DNA from: Thermothielavioides terrestris NRRL 8126
Lineage: Eukaryota; Ascomycota; Sordariomycetes; Sordariales; Chaetomiaceae
Direction: 5' to 3'
DNA length: 64,000 nucleotides
NCBI RefSeq assembly: GCF_000226115.1
Contig: NC_016457.1
Span: 9,734,001 to 9,798,000 of the forward strand
Within the stretch, counting starts at the first letter, position 1. Every line of letters starts with the position of its first letter. The notes under the pieces are model-generated. The model saw nothing but the letters and a program-made list of their open reading frames with translations. It did no database searches and was not told where the DNA came from. Both the position numbers and the translations under genes were made by a program. Of the stretch, positions 1 to 14,035 are shown piece by piece.

Positions 1-1205
1 CAACTTCCTTTTAGAATAGGAACTATCTAAGGCTAATAGCCCCTATACGTACCTATAGAAAGAGGGAGCTCTATACCTTACTAAGGCCTTTATATACCTA
101 TAAGATATAGGCAGGGGGCTCTAGGTTATATAGGTTAGCTACTTCTTTATAGCGTACCTTCTCTAGCCTCCTAGCGTCTATATAGCGTATTTGTAGCTCT
201 CTATACACTCTCTATTCTTCTACTATAGCTATATCTACGTTAGTATAAAGCTAGGGTTCCTAGGGCCCCTAGCCCCTGCCTTCGCTACTCCTGCTCTACG
301 CCTTAGCCGCTATCGCTAGGTAGTACAAAAGGAGCTACTCTTTAGCCTATACCTGCCTCTATTCTATAGAGGACATCTCTATAGGCGGCCTAGCCCCTGG
401 GGCACGACGTATACGACGCCTCTTCTTTAGCTTCGACACTACCTTTGTATATACGTTGAATAGGAGTTATATAAGCCTAGTTCTCTAGAGCCTTTGTTTA
501 GTATATATAGCCTAGTAGTTAAGATATAGGTCGATAGGAGGCACCTAGGTCTTGCTTTCTAGGTTGTAGACTAGTATAGCTTTATATACGCTAGCGATCA
601 CTTGAACGTAGCCCAACTACATTGCGCTAAAGCTATACGCAATCCCCTAGGGGGTTCCCCTAGCTAGTGTGAGGGTATACTATATAGCTACTCTATATAA
701 GAAGATACTCCTAATGACCTTGGTATAGATCTCCTAAGCTTATATAATATATACCCTATACGTCTTCGCTACGAGCTTTATAAGAGCGAACTTCTATATA
801 GCTATCTTCGCCTCTACCGCCTTTTTATACGCTTTGAACAAGAGCTTATAGTCTAGCTATACGCTTAGAAACCTCGCCGACTCCACTGGTGCAAGCCTTA
901 GCTAGCCCTCCCCCAATATATTGACGGCCTCTATATATAGCAGCCGCGTCCTAGTGAAGTAGATAAGCTCGCTCTTCGCTAGTTCGAACTATATCCCCCG
1001 CTCTACTGCCCACTTCTTGCATTCGGCATATCCCCTCTCTAGCGTACAGCAGTACAACAGTGTGTCTCGTCTAAACGCAAGGAGGTTAGTGTCATCTGCA
1101 TATCCGACTGTTAGGAGCCCTATATACGCCTCGAGGGCGCGGTATAGAGGGGTAACGAAAAGGATAAACAGAGCTAGCGACAGCGGTGAGCCTTGCGGAT
1201 ATATA
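1..1205 (-). mobile_element. 5'-truncated Tad-like LINE, reverse transcriptase part, RIP-damaged
   Basis: Read on the minus strand, about 1200 down to 1060 gives the non-LTR RT block PQGSPLSLALF followed by the catalytic motif GYADDTNLLAF, so the catalytic aspartates survive. The frame goes on through the thumb region toward base 1 with TAG codons where Q or W is expected. The LINE begins abruptly at about 1200-1210, inside copia RT coding sequence on the same strand, and runs off the left edge. Loss of the 5' part is normal for LINE insertions, so this is read as a 5'-truncated copy inserted into the copia element. It is related to the plus-strand LINE at 15041-20374, whose equivalent motif has decayed to FANNTNLLAF. 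The exact junction is blurred by an AT-repeat at 1200-1212. Confidence 0.8.
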
Positions 1206-1384
1206 TATATACTACCTAGTTAGTAGCTAGGTTCTAGATATAATAGATATTTAAGGAATTGTATCCTATAAGGTAGCCGATCTAGGCTCTTAGTCGGAGC
1301 CGTTTAAGGCGCCTCTCTTTCTTCTTAGCGGCATTAGTTATAGCGAAAGCTTTGTAGCTATAGACCTTCAAATGCCCCTAGTAC
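1206..1384 (-). mobile_element. Ty1/copia fragment between integrase and reverse transcriptase
   Basis: The minus-strand translation contains LKVYSYKAFAITNAAKKK and, further on, IGYLIGYNSLNIYYI. This is the segment that follows the integrase core and precedes the RT in Ty1/copia polyproteins. Joined across the Gypsy insertion to the minus strand of 14528-15040, the copia frame continues, so both pieces come from one element. It is cut at about 1205 by the truncated LINE. TAG codons stand at expected W/Q positions, as RIP would leave them. Confidence 0.75.
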
Positions 1385-1885
1385 TGAATTGGGGTGATGG
1401 ACTACCTGGACATGGGGGACCTAGTTTTTCTGTTTTTCTATTTGTCTCAGAGCGTTGCATTCGTTGCTAGGGGAGGTCTGACCCTCTGGTTATATATATT
1501 TAAGTGGGCTAAGCCCATCTTCTTCATTATAAAGTAAGACATCAAGTAGTTGTCAATATACGTTCGTTGATACCACGTTGGTGGTCCCTCTTCTTCTAGA
1601 AAGGCTATTGAGCCTCTCCTTCTATTGTTCTACCTCTATCTAGACGATAGGCATTCGAGCTATTGAGCTCTGACTATATTCTTATTGTCCTTTCTTATAT
1701 TTCCGCTATATCCTACTAGACGTATCTGAGCTACGTATCTTCCTTTCGGAAGACAGCCTTCCTACCACTTGATATACACTATCTTTATCCGTCTAGAGAG
1801 ACACTGCATTCCTTTAGAAGCTGTCTTACACGCCTGGTTCTAGGTGTGGTAGGGCAGGTTGGTATAGAGGTTTTACACCACTTCA
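1385..1885 (+). repeat. 5' LTR of the Gypsy element
   Basis: This 501 bp direct repeat pairs with 14025-14527. It starts at the TG of tgaattggggtgatgg and ends ...ttttacaccacttca. Nearly all differences from the 3' copy are C/T or G/A transitions, so the two copies diverged through RIP rather than random mutation. Confidence 0.85.
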
Positions 1886-3049
1886 AATAGGGGCTCAATC
1901 GGGGAGGAGCTCAGCTCTATATCCAAACGGGATAGTATAGACTACGAAGTTTTCCAAGATTGTAGAACTATACGATACTATATTGATGGCTATACAACGA
2001 CGATATAGCCGACTTGTTGAGGCTCTAGTATACCGATACCGGCATCTCCGAGAGGTATAGAGGCCTATTGAGGTATATATGTTCTAGGGGTCTGTTGAGA
2101 CCTTGTCCTAGGAGACCTTCCTTTGCCTAGACGGTATAAGGCATTGAAAAGATATCCTATTATCCTTAATACTTCGAAGACTTATTGAGGCTTCGTTATT
2201 ATCGACGTAGCGGTCGTAAAACGCTAGCCTAATCGAAAGACGATAGTCCTATCCTCCTAAATAGAGACAAGGGTAGAATTTTCATTGATCGTCATTTTCT
2301 TCTTCGGTCTAGCTAAACTAATTATAAAAGCGGTCAAGTATAGTAGCTATTTACAAGCTTCTAAGCTTAGGACTACACCTTTACAATACTTAGCTCCTTT
2401 TAATAGTATATCTAGCACTGTTTTATATTAAATATAAGGTCTTAGCGTAGACGTTTGCTTTTCTTCTTAAGAGCTATACTCTTACTACTATTATATTAGT
2501 TAGGTTTAGTATATTAGTTGCTAGAGATATCTAGGTAATTTGTAAAGAACCTATAGTTATCCTTTAGGGCCTTTAGACTATATATTCTAAAGGAACTTAG
2601 CTACTTAAGAAGTTTTCTTCCTCTAGATAGACGTCGAAAGAGTCGATATTCCTATAGAAGTATATATATCAATCTTTTTATAGTCTATTGATATAGTCGT
2701 TACCTTTCTCGAAGACAATAGCTAAACGCCTAATAACTAGACTCTAGCGATATATATATATACTATCTATAAAAGCTCTAGGAATTCCATTGACCTCTAC
2801 AACATTGTCAATCCTAACGCCAACCTCTAAGGGAGAGTCCAAAGATATATCTGTCTTATAGCCTTTCTAAGGTATACTAAGCGAAGAAGACCTAGCCAAA
2901 GCGGTGTAGATACCTCTTCCGTCTTCGCCAAATACCTCTACTCCGCCTATCTATATAGAGGCATCTACAGTAATATCTTCTAGTTAATCTAAAGTCGAAG
3001 TTCTAAAGAAGATAGCTAAGTATATTCTTACTACTACACTTAGTACGAC

Positions 3050-4500
3050 CTTTCCAACCCTAGCGAAGGCTAGCCTTTAGGGCCGCTTCTCTAGTCAAAA
3101 TGCTATACGATAGATCGAGATCTTTAAAGAGATATATAAGGCTTATTAGGTCACTAATAACAAGACCTATATATATCTGTTCAAGCTTTGGTATAACACT
3201 ATGATCTAGCCTATTATCTGTCATTAGGAGAAAAAGGACTAAGACATCTAAGCTACTTTCAAAGCTAAGTTCCTAAAGTATTAGAAGGGCGATAATCCTA
3301 AGTAGTATAGTAACAGAGATTACCTTTATAATCTAATCAAAGAGAGATACTAGCTAATCAACAAGGTTATCTATAACTACTTCGAGTTGATTAACTATAT
3401 ATATGCTATCGCCTCTACCAAAGTTTATAAGGAGCTATAGTATATAATCGTTCCGATAGTATAGCGTATATTTAATCAACGAATCTAAGTAGCTCTTAAA
3501 GACCACTAGCGTACCCTAAAGAAGGACGACAAGGACTCTATCTGTACTATAAAGTAGATAGACTTCCTTAAGTTCGTTTAGGATACTCTTTAGAAGGGTC
3601 TTAACGTAAGAGACCTCTTCCTTAAGACCTATAAGCGTAAGATCGATCTATAGAAGTACTACTCGCCTTCGGCTACGCCTACTGTCAAGACGACTCCTAA
3701 GCTATAGAAGTAGAAAGAAGAGGAGCCGAAGAGAGCTCTTATACCTACGCCCAACGATATCGACGATCTAGCTAATTAGCTCTAGCGTCTATATATCTAG
3801 AAATAGAAGATCGTCGAGCAGTTTAAACGGAAGATCGAGGCTCTCCGTTTATATAGAATTGATCCTACTTCTAACGAGATCAAGGTTCTCCGAATATATT
3901 TCTAGTAGTAGCGGAGTCGTTTATAGAAAAGATATATTAGCTTTATTACTAGTCTATATATTGATAGTCGTCCCCCTAGCTATAGTAGACCTATAAGTTC
4001 TAGCTATTGCTACTACTATAGTGACTCTGACTATATAGTTCTTAAGTGTATAGAGGCTATAAAAGCTATAGCTATAGGTCTAATATATTGCAAAGATATA
4101 GATTACTACCTTGGTAATAGGAGTAAGAAGGGCTATATACTAGCTAAGACGATCACCTTTACGAAGATAGATATTAACAATGTATAAGAGGTCGGTAAAA
4201 TTAGCTAGCTTATTCTTATATATATAGCCTATTGCCTACAATATAATAGCTACCCTATATACTAAGTGTACTATCGCGAATATAAACGCCTAAATGGTCG
4301 CCTATTCAAGCTAGATATATCTCTAGTATTAAACAAGTACTACCTCTAGTAGCCTAAGCTATATTAAGAACCTACGACCATCTAGACAACGATCAATTGT
4401 CTTATATATAAAGGGGAGCCTAAGCTCATTTTCGCCTTCTATTATATAGCGTCTAATCAGTTATTGTTTTATATAGTCTTATTAAAAGGAGGTCGTATCT
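3050..4500 (+). pseudogene. Gypsy gag-like region
   Basis: A mostly continuous plus-strand frame with TAG at Q/W positions lies upstream of the retropepsin. It is rich in Lys, Gln and Tyr and reads, for example, QRTLKKDDKDSICTIKQIDF near 3510-3550. A charged KQKEEEPKRA-type stretch near 3710-3740 resembles the spacer after a capsid domain. No intact zinc knuckle was recognised; Cys codons (TGT/TGC) are easily changed to TAT/TAC by RIP. The function is assigned from its position between the 5' LTR and the protease, not from a recognised domain. Confidence 0.5.
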
Positions 4501-5319
4501 TGACTTAGAAGGTTGTCCTACGATCTACATTAAAGGCTAACGAATTCCATCGACTACCTCTTCCTCTCTTTAGCTAGACCAAAGAGGAAGCCAAAGGGGA
4601 AGTCAAAGGGGAAGTGGACAAAGAAGCGAAGACTATACTTCAAGGTGCACTACCTACTAAGCGTCGATTTACTAAGGACGAAAGGGAAAACAATATCTAG
4701 ATAGGCGATACTCCTATACCTCTAGTGGAGCCTCCTTATATAATCATCTTCAAGAACCTAGCTATAGCGAATCGTATAAAGAAAGAGGAGCTATAGTCTA
4801 AGCCGCCTACACCGAAAGTTGCTACATTGCCTTCGTATATAAAGGATATAATCTATACTACGATAAAAGCGAAGACTAGTCTAACCTTTAACAACTTAGT
4901 CTATATCTCGCCTAAGTATAAGAACGCTCTAATCGTATATCTACAAAGCATTTCTACCGATATCGAGGTCATCGACTATAAAGGGTCTAGTATCCTTGAG
5001 CCTAATAGGCTAGCTACTACACTGAAAGATATAGAGGTCTATATATAGGCTCTATACACCAATGTAAATATACTTAGTAGCCTTTGCTCTAGTTAGACTA
5101 AGACGATTCCAATAATCTTCAAAGTTACCAAGGACGGTATATAGAGCATCTATATAGGAAGCCTCTAAGAGCACTAGATTCGTGAGGGTCCACCTAGAGA
5201 CGTTGACAATCGTATCTATACCCTACTCTAGAAATCTATTTCGACGCTTTTAGTCTTAGAGCGTATAGAACTCAGTGCAATAATAAGAGTATAGTCGCTA
5301 TCTACTCTATATATCTAGT

Positions 5320-8300
5320 TCGAGAAAGGTTATTATAATAAGTATCTCGCTTTGATCGACTCTAGTTTAGAGTATAACTATATCTCGATAAACGTCGTTG
5401 AGAAATATATACTACTATACTAGTCTACTAAGGTCGTTTCAAAGGGTCTTTACAGCTCGGCACCGTTCCTTAGAGAGACCTAGGTCGCTCTTTACCTAGG
5501 CGGAGTCGACATCAACCTTCACTTCTTTGTAACTAAGGACACTACTAGCGGATACAAAGTAATCCTTGGTATACTGTTTATTAAAGATATTACTCTAACT
5601 TTCGATTACTATAATAGTAATCTAATTACTACTAATCTGCTTATAGAAGGAAAGATAGTCTAGGCGTACATCGTCTCTAAGAAGATTGTCTAGCGGAGCT
5701 ATCTACTATCTCTAATATAACTAGCCGTTTAAAAACAATTCTAAGGATTAACGAAGAGTCCTAAAAGAATCTTTGACTAGGTAGAGATAGAGGAAGGCGA
5801 GACTACCCTTAGTTTCCTCAACGATAATATAGGTAAAGTGGTTTTTTATCTTGTTTTATAAAAGTCCTATATACTACTCCTTAGCACTCTTTTTCACATT
5901 ATACGTTCTTATTCTTTATCTTCTCCGTCTAGATGGACGGAGATCGAATTGTTATCTTATTTAAGAGGGAAGAGGGGGACCCTAGTTAGAAGCCCCTTTT
6001 CCAACCGGAGGCTAAAATAGAGATTTGAACGTAAGGTCAGACGTACCCTAAAGACGTTTATACTCTAGAAGAATGTCGTAAACAAGGTTCAACTAGTCGA
6101 TTTAGTACTATTAGATAGCTCTACGCTAGAGAGAGACCTATTGTAGTAAGAAAAGCGGTTTACAAAGGCTAAGGCAAAGATATAGTTCGAGAAAGAATAG
6201 GACGATCTTATAGTCCCTTGTTTCTTAGATCTTAAGCTAGGCTCGAGGCTTACTGAGGAGCACCTTTAAACGATACTCGCTACTATAGACAAGTTCCTCA
6301 ATGAGCTAGAAAAGGAGATATTTACTAAGATCTTATAAAACTAGGAAGCTACGCTTATATAGGATTTCACTGAGTATAGGCGTATCTATAAGGATATTGT
6401 CCTACCCTAACGTATTAAGACCATCCTATATAAGGCCTAGCAGAGCAAGTCTATTCCAATTCTGAAACTACTAATATAGAAGGTTATTAATCTGCTTAGA
6501 GAGAGGCAAATATATAGGATTATCGAGTATAGCTATATAAGCTACTATAATAACTAGTTCCTTATTCTTAAGAAGGACAGTGGATTATAGTTTATCAATG
6601 ATATTTAAAAGGCCAATGCTATAACGATCTATAACGCTTTCGTCCTACCTATTGTAGAAGAATTTAATAAAGACTTCGGTAACTATAAGCTAATGTCTCT
6701 TCTAGATCTCTTCTCTAATTACAACTAGGTCAATCTCAATAAGCGGAGCTACAATTTAACGACCTTTTCGACGCTAATTAGTCTCTTCTATATATATATA
6801 TTGCCGATAGAGGGTATAAATTCCATTGCCTAATTCTAATAGACTATAACAACGATCTTTAGTAACCTTATCCCAAATGTCTATCGAGTCTACCTAGACG
6901 ATATCGTAGTAAAAGGCCTTTAATCTAATTATAATAGCTATCTAGATAGAGGAGGACGTTACGAATTTGTTATTAAGTATCTTAAGAACATTGATATAGT
7001 GTTACTAAATATAGAGCTAGTAGGTATAACCATTGCTATAGTGAAGTCGAAGTGGGCGTAGCTAAAAGCGGTCTTACTTAGTTATCTTTGTATACCTAAC
7101 GGACACCTTCTTAAGGAAGCAAAGGTAATTAAGATAAAGGAGTAGAAGACCTGTTCTAACGTTAAAGAGGTATATACCTTCGTTAGAATAGTCGAATACT
7201 ATTGGATCTAGATCAAGGGCTTTACAATTATCGCGATTCCTCTTTATACCCTAATAAAGAAGGATACTAAGTGGACTTAGGGGCCTACTAAGTAGAAGGC
7301 GATAGACAAGTTAAAGGAGAAAATCACTACTACTCTAGTCCTTACAACGCTCGTCTATAGCGATCCATAGTATAGTATAATCTTCCTAGTTTACAACGCT
7401 AGTATCCTCGGCTAGGGAGGTATACTCGAGCAGGTTAGTCCCAATAGTAAGAGACACCTATATAGATTTGAGAGCAATATCTAGTTAAAGGTAGAGAAGC
7501 AGTATAATACTATAAAGAGAGAGCTAAGGGGGCTACTCTTCCTCCTAAAGCGTTTTCGCTACTACCTTTTTAATATATATTTCATTATAGAGACCGATAC
7601 TCTAGTTCTAGTCCATTAGCTCAATAGTACTACGAACGATGTTCTAGGTACTCTTATAATATACTAGATTGCCTAGATCCGTCTATTCGACTTCGAGGTC
7701 AAGTATATCCTAGGCCCTAAGAACGTTATAGCCAACGCGTTGTCCTACAAGCCGCCTAGGCCCTCTGACTATATAGAAAAGGAGTTGGAGGAGGATATCG
7801 ACGACTAGGTCGACGTCTAAATCTTTGTTAACTATATAGGTAAAGAGACTTCGTATTCGAAGGGGAGACTAGAACCTATTCGCCTTTGGGATAGTTACTC
7901 CCAATGCTCCTAGGACATTGCCTACTTCCTATCGACGATAGAAGCTCCGTCTAGCTATAGTCTATACTAGAAGCGACGTTAACTTAAAAGGGAAGCGTTG
8001 AAATACTTTGTTGAGGATTATCACCTTTTCCTCCAAAGTACGAATTATATACAGTGCTATAGGTGTATTGTTGATACCCCTAAAGAGAGGCGTCTAATCT
8101 TCGACTAGTGCTATAGCGAGGTTGGCTATTATAGGAGAAAGGCGATGTACCAACGAGTAATAAACCACTACTATTAGTGTAGGATATACAAAGATGTTAT
8201 AGAGTAGATTCGAGCTTATATACTATATCAAGTATACAATACCTAGAGGTTTAAGGAAGTAGTAGGTTAGATAGTGCCTCCGCCTTTTCCTTTTACCAAA

Positions 8301-9945
8301 TGGCACCTCGATATCTAATATATACCGTCTAGCTATAAGGAGAAGAAGTATTTCCTCGTTGAGGCTTACAACGATCTTATAGGATATATCGAGGCTAAGA
8401 TCCTACTAAACAAGTCCTCTAAGGCTATTAAGTCCTTTATTATATAGTATATCCTTTGTCGCTAGGGCTACCCTATTGTTGTAGTTGTCGACGAAAGCTC
8501 TAAGTTCAAGGGCGAAGTTAAAGAGATCCTCTATAAACTACGGATTAAGAGAGTCATTATCTCGCTATACAATTCGTATATAAACGGAGTAAATAAGGCC
8601 GGCTATATCCCGATTACTACCTCGCTTATAAAGATGACTAATAATATAGGAAAGAGGTAGAGGGAGCTCCTTCTATATATTTTATATATAGATCATACAA
8701 TTGTCAAAGGCTCTTATAGAATATCTCCCTTCTTTCTTACCTACAACTATAAGCCTATTAGTCTAATCGAGTTTAATGTTCCTACCTAACGGATTCTTGC
8801 CTAGGACTCTATCTATACCTAGATAGAAGGAGAGGATTCTACTAGACGCTATACGAAGCTCATTGCCCTCTGTACTTATATCCTCTAGGAAGCTAAGTAT
8901 AATTGTGAGATTACTATCGAACAGGTTGCTATAGCTTATAAAAAGCTAGCCAAACGCTATAATAAGGCCTATAAACGTAAATTTCGCCTAGAAAATACGA
9001 TAATATCTATTAGCAATCTCGTCCTTATCTACAATAATATTCGACAACTAGATATAAGCTTAGTCCGGAAACTAGAGTATCGCTAGTTTAGCCTATTCTA
9101 TATTCAGATAATCAAAGACTAAGACATTTACTTCCTAGAGACTTTAGACAATGTACCTATCTAGACACTATATCCTCCGAACTATATAAAGAAGTTCTTT
9201 AAGCTAGATAACGTCTAGTTAAAAGCGGACAATATAAACCTATTCCTCTACTTAGAGGGGTATAGCGACAATAAGTATCGCTACGACGATCGCTATAGTA
9301 AAGCGTAGAATAGTGGAGAAGCTAATCCTAACCCTAGTACTAGCTAAGGCTTAGCTGCCTTAGTATACTACAATAGCGAGATATACTAACTTAATAGTCG
9401 CTTAAGCTCTCGCTATAATAGGGAGATATATACTAGACACTTCTAAGGAGAACACTACCGCCTCGATAGTTGCTCAAGGCTCTATAAGGATAGCGAAAAG
9501 AGGTCTAGTACCGCCGAAAACAACTAGAATACTAACGACTAGACTATAGGTTGTTACCCCTATTAACTAGCTGAGAATTCCGATAGTAGCCAACCGGTTA
9601 AGCTTCCTTATAGCAACGAACTATATAGCGCCTTAACTAGTCGATAATACCGCCTTAGCGATCCTCATTATGCTTATAGCGACGGCCTACTAAGGGAGGA
9701 AACTATGTAAATAGTCGTAAAGGACGCCGCGATTATAGTAGAGGAAGAGGTCCTCGAAGAAAAAACCTTTAGTCGTACTATAGCGCCTTAGGCTAGCTAG
9801 ACTCACTCGACTACGAAGGGGGTAAGGAAGGAGCAACCTCGTTAAGAGCTTATTGTCGAAATCCCCTATAGAAAGCTACCTAGTTTTTAACACTAGCCCT
9901 CTAGACGTATAGAGATATATATTCTAGAAGGGGGGGAAGGTACGA
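5320..9945 (+). pseudogene. Gypsy pol: protease, reverse transcriptase, RNase H, integrase
   Basis: The retropepsin is seen near 5345-5580: ALIDSSLEYNYIS at the active site and later GYKVILGI. RT follows at about 6300-6960, with the catalytic motif VYLDDIVV near 6890. RNase H is near 7390-7750 (NASILGQGGILEQ and an ETDT motif). The integrase region has a zinc-finger-like stretch near 8000-8220 (ending INHYYQCRIYKD) and a core beginning KWHLDIQYIPSS near 8300, with DESSKFKGE near 8490. The domain order PR-RT-RH-IN identifies the Gypsy/Metaviridae type. Many in-frame TAG codons make it non-coding today. Confidence 0.8.
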
Positions 9946-10442
9946 AAGTTACCGCCTCCGATGGTTTCACTAGCGTTTAGCTATATTTCCTTTCTAATAC
10001 CTATTGTTACATTGGTCTCCTACTCGCTAATAATGTCTTTATCAGCTACGTCTTACTTAGTCTTCGTCTATCTATTGTCCTTTACTTGTTTTTAGCCTTG
10101 AGACCTTATTCTTTTTCGCTAGTACCTAAGTTTTCCTCCTAGGGGGTAACCCTACTCTTAGAAGCCTTATAGTCATTTATACCTTTTTCTTTTCACTTCT
10201 GCCCTCTAGGTAGATAGTTTCTATTATATAGGACTAAGTTTCTTAGAGCTAAAGCCGAGGCTAAGAAAAATCTACGATTAGGGTATATAGTCTCTTAATC
10301 TATTATCTATAGGCTAAGCTCCTAGACTATATCCTACCCCTTGCCTATCCTTATCCATTGTCTCTATCCCTTAGTAATATAAGCTTTTACAATTAGCCTA
10401 GTATTACGCTATTTGCTCTCTAATAGTATCCTCTAGTAGGAT

Positions 10443-13400
10443 AAACCACTTTTAGCCTACCTTTTCTAGATGTAGCTTCAGCCTAGGATTATTCTTTGGA
10501 TCGTATAGAAGGTAGCCCTATAAGATCAAGTCCTAAGCTAGGTACTTCTAATCGTTCCTATAAATATAAGTCTAGGTATATTCCTTCTTTAACTAGATGC
10601 AGTTGGTACACTTATTAGTAAAAAGAGGAGTAAGAGAAGCGTAGCTATTGAAGGGCTAAATTATATAGACATCTCCATCTTCGCTAAAAGGAGTTGTTAA
10701 ACGCTAGTATAAAAGTTTATAGCTTTGGCAAAGAACTTTGTTGCTATAGGAATATTAGTCTTCCTCTACCTAGAGGGCGAATATAAAAGGGAAGTATAGC
10801 ACTTATTTACAACCCTATACCTAGATCAAGAGAGCCGAAGCTCAGTTTAGGCGTATAGCAAGATAATATATCCAACGCCTAAGTAGTCTACTATTATAAT
10901 ACTCTACGAATACTAGACAAAGAACCAAAGTGTTATAGTACTATTCGATTATATTAACTAGCCTATCATCGATATAAATCGATTGCTATATCCTATACTA
11001 ATCTTGCTAATTGCTTAATAGGACCTACTAGATATATAGCAATCTAACGTTTAGTCGAAAGATCTTAATTATATCGTAGATAGCCTTATATTCGACCGAG
11101 ATTATAGTATATTTGTTAATATAGCACTTATCTTTCAGCATTGGTAGATCCCTCATCTTACTTTGGACTACCTAGACGTACTTCTAAGCTACGAAGATCA
11201 TTGTTTTTAATACTAGCGAAAGATCGATCTAGCGGTTTATAATCCTATATAATAATGGCCTCTAATCGCTTACTTTATCAGTAATTTCCTATAATATATC
11301 GTAGATACACTAGCTACTTAGCATTATAGTTTCTAGGTTATAAATTCGTATATAGGAGCTATATACGAATTCGAAAGGGAAGTAGAAGACCCGACCACTA
11401 AGAACCTAATCTGCCTAGAGAGACGAGGGCACTAGAATAAAGTAGCGAGAAGGTTGAAGGAAGAAAATGCTTCTAGAATAGTAAGGAGGAGAGGAAGGCC
11501 TTAAGAAATCAAAGGGCGAACGCTTATTTTCAACTAATTAGTAGGCGCTACGAGCCTTATCTATTTTCTTTCGCCTAGTTTAGGAAAGAGCTAAGTAGCC
11601 CTCCTACCTTCGAAGGCTTGCCTACCCCTTTTTCTTAATCCTCCTACTAGCTCTCTTACGATTAACCATTTCTTTCGCCTCGACCACTACACCTTAGATT
11701 TTCTTATAATCGCTTTAATCGGTCTAGATCTTTCTATCTAGAGAGCGACTTTTCTATTGAGCTAAATTTTTATATACTATCGTAAATATTGCTATAGGTC
11801 GTTGTAAGATTCCTAATTTCGTAGGGCCTATATAACCTTAGGCCGATATAACCGCTACCCTAAGATAGAAGTAGCTACTTAGAGAGCTTAAGTTTTATAT
11901 ACTACTAGGTTCGTAGAGGCTTATAGAAGATAGTGATTAAGCGAGGCATTACACCTCCCTTATAGGGCAAGAGCTAGACTTAAAGATACTAAGTTACTCT
12001 AGGGAGACTAGTCCTAAGCTTTTTCTATTTCTATAGACCCTAAAGAAGTATTTATAAAATGTGATCAACCGGTGGCCTAACTAGATTCAAAGCCCTTGGC
12101 TTAGCGTAAACCCTAAGATTATAAGCTACCTATTCCTAGGCTAGCTAGAGGGAAGGTATACGATAGATCGGTTTTTCAAAGTCAGTTTTATAGATATAGG
12201 TATTTCGCTCTTCGATATAAAAGGTATACTATTCGCTAAGGAATAGCTAAAGGGCTAGATAATCCTAGACGTTATATAGTTTTTCTTTCGTCCTTACAAA
12301 GATTGTCTCTAGTTCTACCTATAGCTTGTCTTAGATACTAGTCCTATATCAAAGGAGTTCCACTGGTCTAGCTAGAAGGTCATTGCCAACCGTTGTCGCT
12401 TTTAGGTCTTCCTTTGCTTCGTCGACGGAAGGCATTAGGCCATCGTGATCTTCGACTAAGTCGTAAACTAGCTTTACTACTTCAACTCTATACTTAAGAG
12501 TATAGAGATATATACTAATATCTTATTAAAGGTCTAGATTGCTTTCTAGTCCGTCTATAGATTCCTTTAGTCGTAGCTATATAAGGAGGTCATTATCCAT
12601 TGCCTTTGGCAAAGTTTAGAATAGGAGTATAGATAGTTCGCCCTCGAGTTTATATAGGCCTTTCTTCAAGAGCTCTAGCCCTACCTTCTAGACGAATAGA
12701 CGTAGTTTAGACTACCTTAGCTTCGGCTATACTAGGGAGATAGCGAGATAGTTATATAGCAACGTATATTACACTTATAGTTAGGAGCTTATAGGAATAC
12801 TCTTAGTACCTTTAAGGATTATCTACTCTATACTAAAGGAATCCCTTTATTACAATAGAACGAAGGGAAGATGTACAAGCTCCCTCTAGACCTATTATCT
12901 TCGACCTAAGAACCTATATAGCCTATGCTCTTGGAGTATAACGAAGACGAGGTGATCGAAGTCCTCTAAGCCAACGATATATTCACGTCTAATACCCCTA
13001 AATTCAATAACCTACCTATATATCTTTGCAACTACTTCAGTGATATAGAACTTAGGATTCTAGCTATATACTTAGTAGTGTTTAAGGAAGCCTAGCTCCC
13101 TAGCTAGAGTGAGGAAGGAGTGATCGCCACTATTTAAATTATCTTTACGTCCTAGTCAAAAAAGGATATAATGTACCAAGTATACTATCGTAAGGTTATA
13201 GGACTCCTACTAGATAGACAGTTTAGCAATATACTATCTTTATAAGACCCTATAAGTAACCTTAGACAACAGCTATAAGGTACATTTCTAGCACCTAGCG
13301 TTATTCTACCCCTTCGACTAGAGGACTAGCCAGTTGCTTTAGGTCCATTAGTAGTACTTATAGAGGATCTTAATAATATATTAACCTAGTGGGATATCAG

Positions 13401-14035
13401 AGCTAAGATTATAGAGATTGCTATACTATAAGCAACTACGATATAAAGGCTTGTCGATGCCCCTATAGATAAGATAGACCGTAAGCGCCTTCTCGGCAAT
13501 AACCTAGTTAAGAACCTCGGGGTATCGGTATAAGTAGCTCTTAAGAAGATGGCACTTAATCCCTACCTCTAGGAAAAGGAGACGCTCGTCTATATACTTA
13601 TAAGGAGGCTAGACTACCTTAAGATGCCTTATACTCTAGTATAGAAGTATCTTTAGGCACGAAGATTATCTATATTATCTAGCCGAACGTTACCCTTAGT
13701 GTAGTACTGTAGTAAACGCCCTTGTAAGGAGCTAGCGAAGCCTAGACGTCTACTTCGCCTACTACTATACAACCTATATAACCGTGCCTTTGCCTATAAA
13801 TATAAGTATCTAGTATAGTAGCAAGGCTAGGACGTGTATATTAAGGAGATAGAGGAGTATAAGAGACGGTATAATCAACCACTATAGCTAGCTGGACCTT
13901 TGTAAGCTAAGAGAGCTATATATAGAGAGTAGCTTAAAGAGTAGCGACGATGAGAGGTATATATTAGAGAGCTTTTAAGGTACGAGCTTGCCTATAGGAG
14001 TGTATAGCAAGCTCGAAAGGGAAGTGTAAATTAGG
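10443..14035 (+). pseudogene. Extra coding region of the Gypsy element with a candidate Ulp1/C48-like protease core
   Basis: Two long plus-strand frames, interrupted almost only by TAG/TAA at RIP-type positions, fill the space between pol and the 3' LTR: about 10443-11545 in one frame and about 11500-14035 in another, suggesting an intron or one frameshift near 11.5 kb. The total is near 1190 codons. In the second part, RH followed by TAG (12430-12438) precedes AIVIFD, then YYFNSI (12478-12489). This is the layout of the His and Asp motifs of Ulp1-type proteases. About 45 codons on, tag-gag-tat-aga-tag (12622-12636) precedes FALEF. Undoing single G-to-A changes there would give the Gln-Cys-Gly pattern of that family. 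About 460 codons after this core match nothing I recognise. The protease call is inference from three short motifs. Confidence 0.5.

Noticed and set aside
11372..11383. Internal copy of the polypurine tract (cgaaagggaagt) in the Gypsy element
   Set aside because: It lies within the coding sense of the third region and a 12-base purine match is weak evidence for a central tract.
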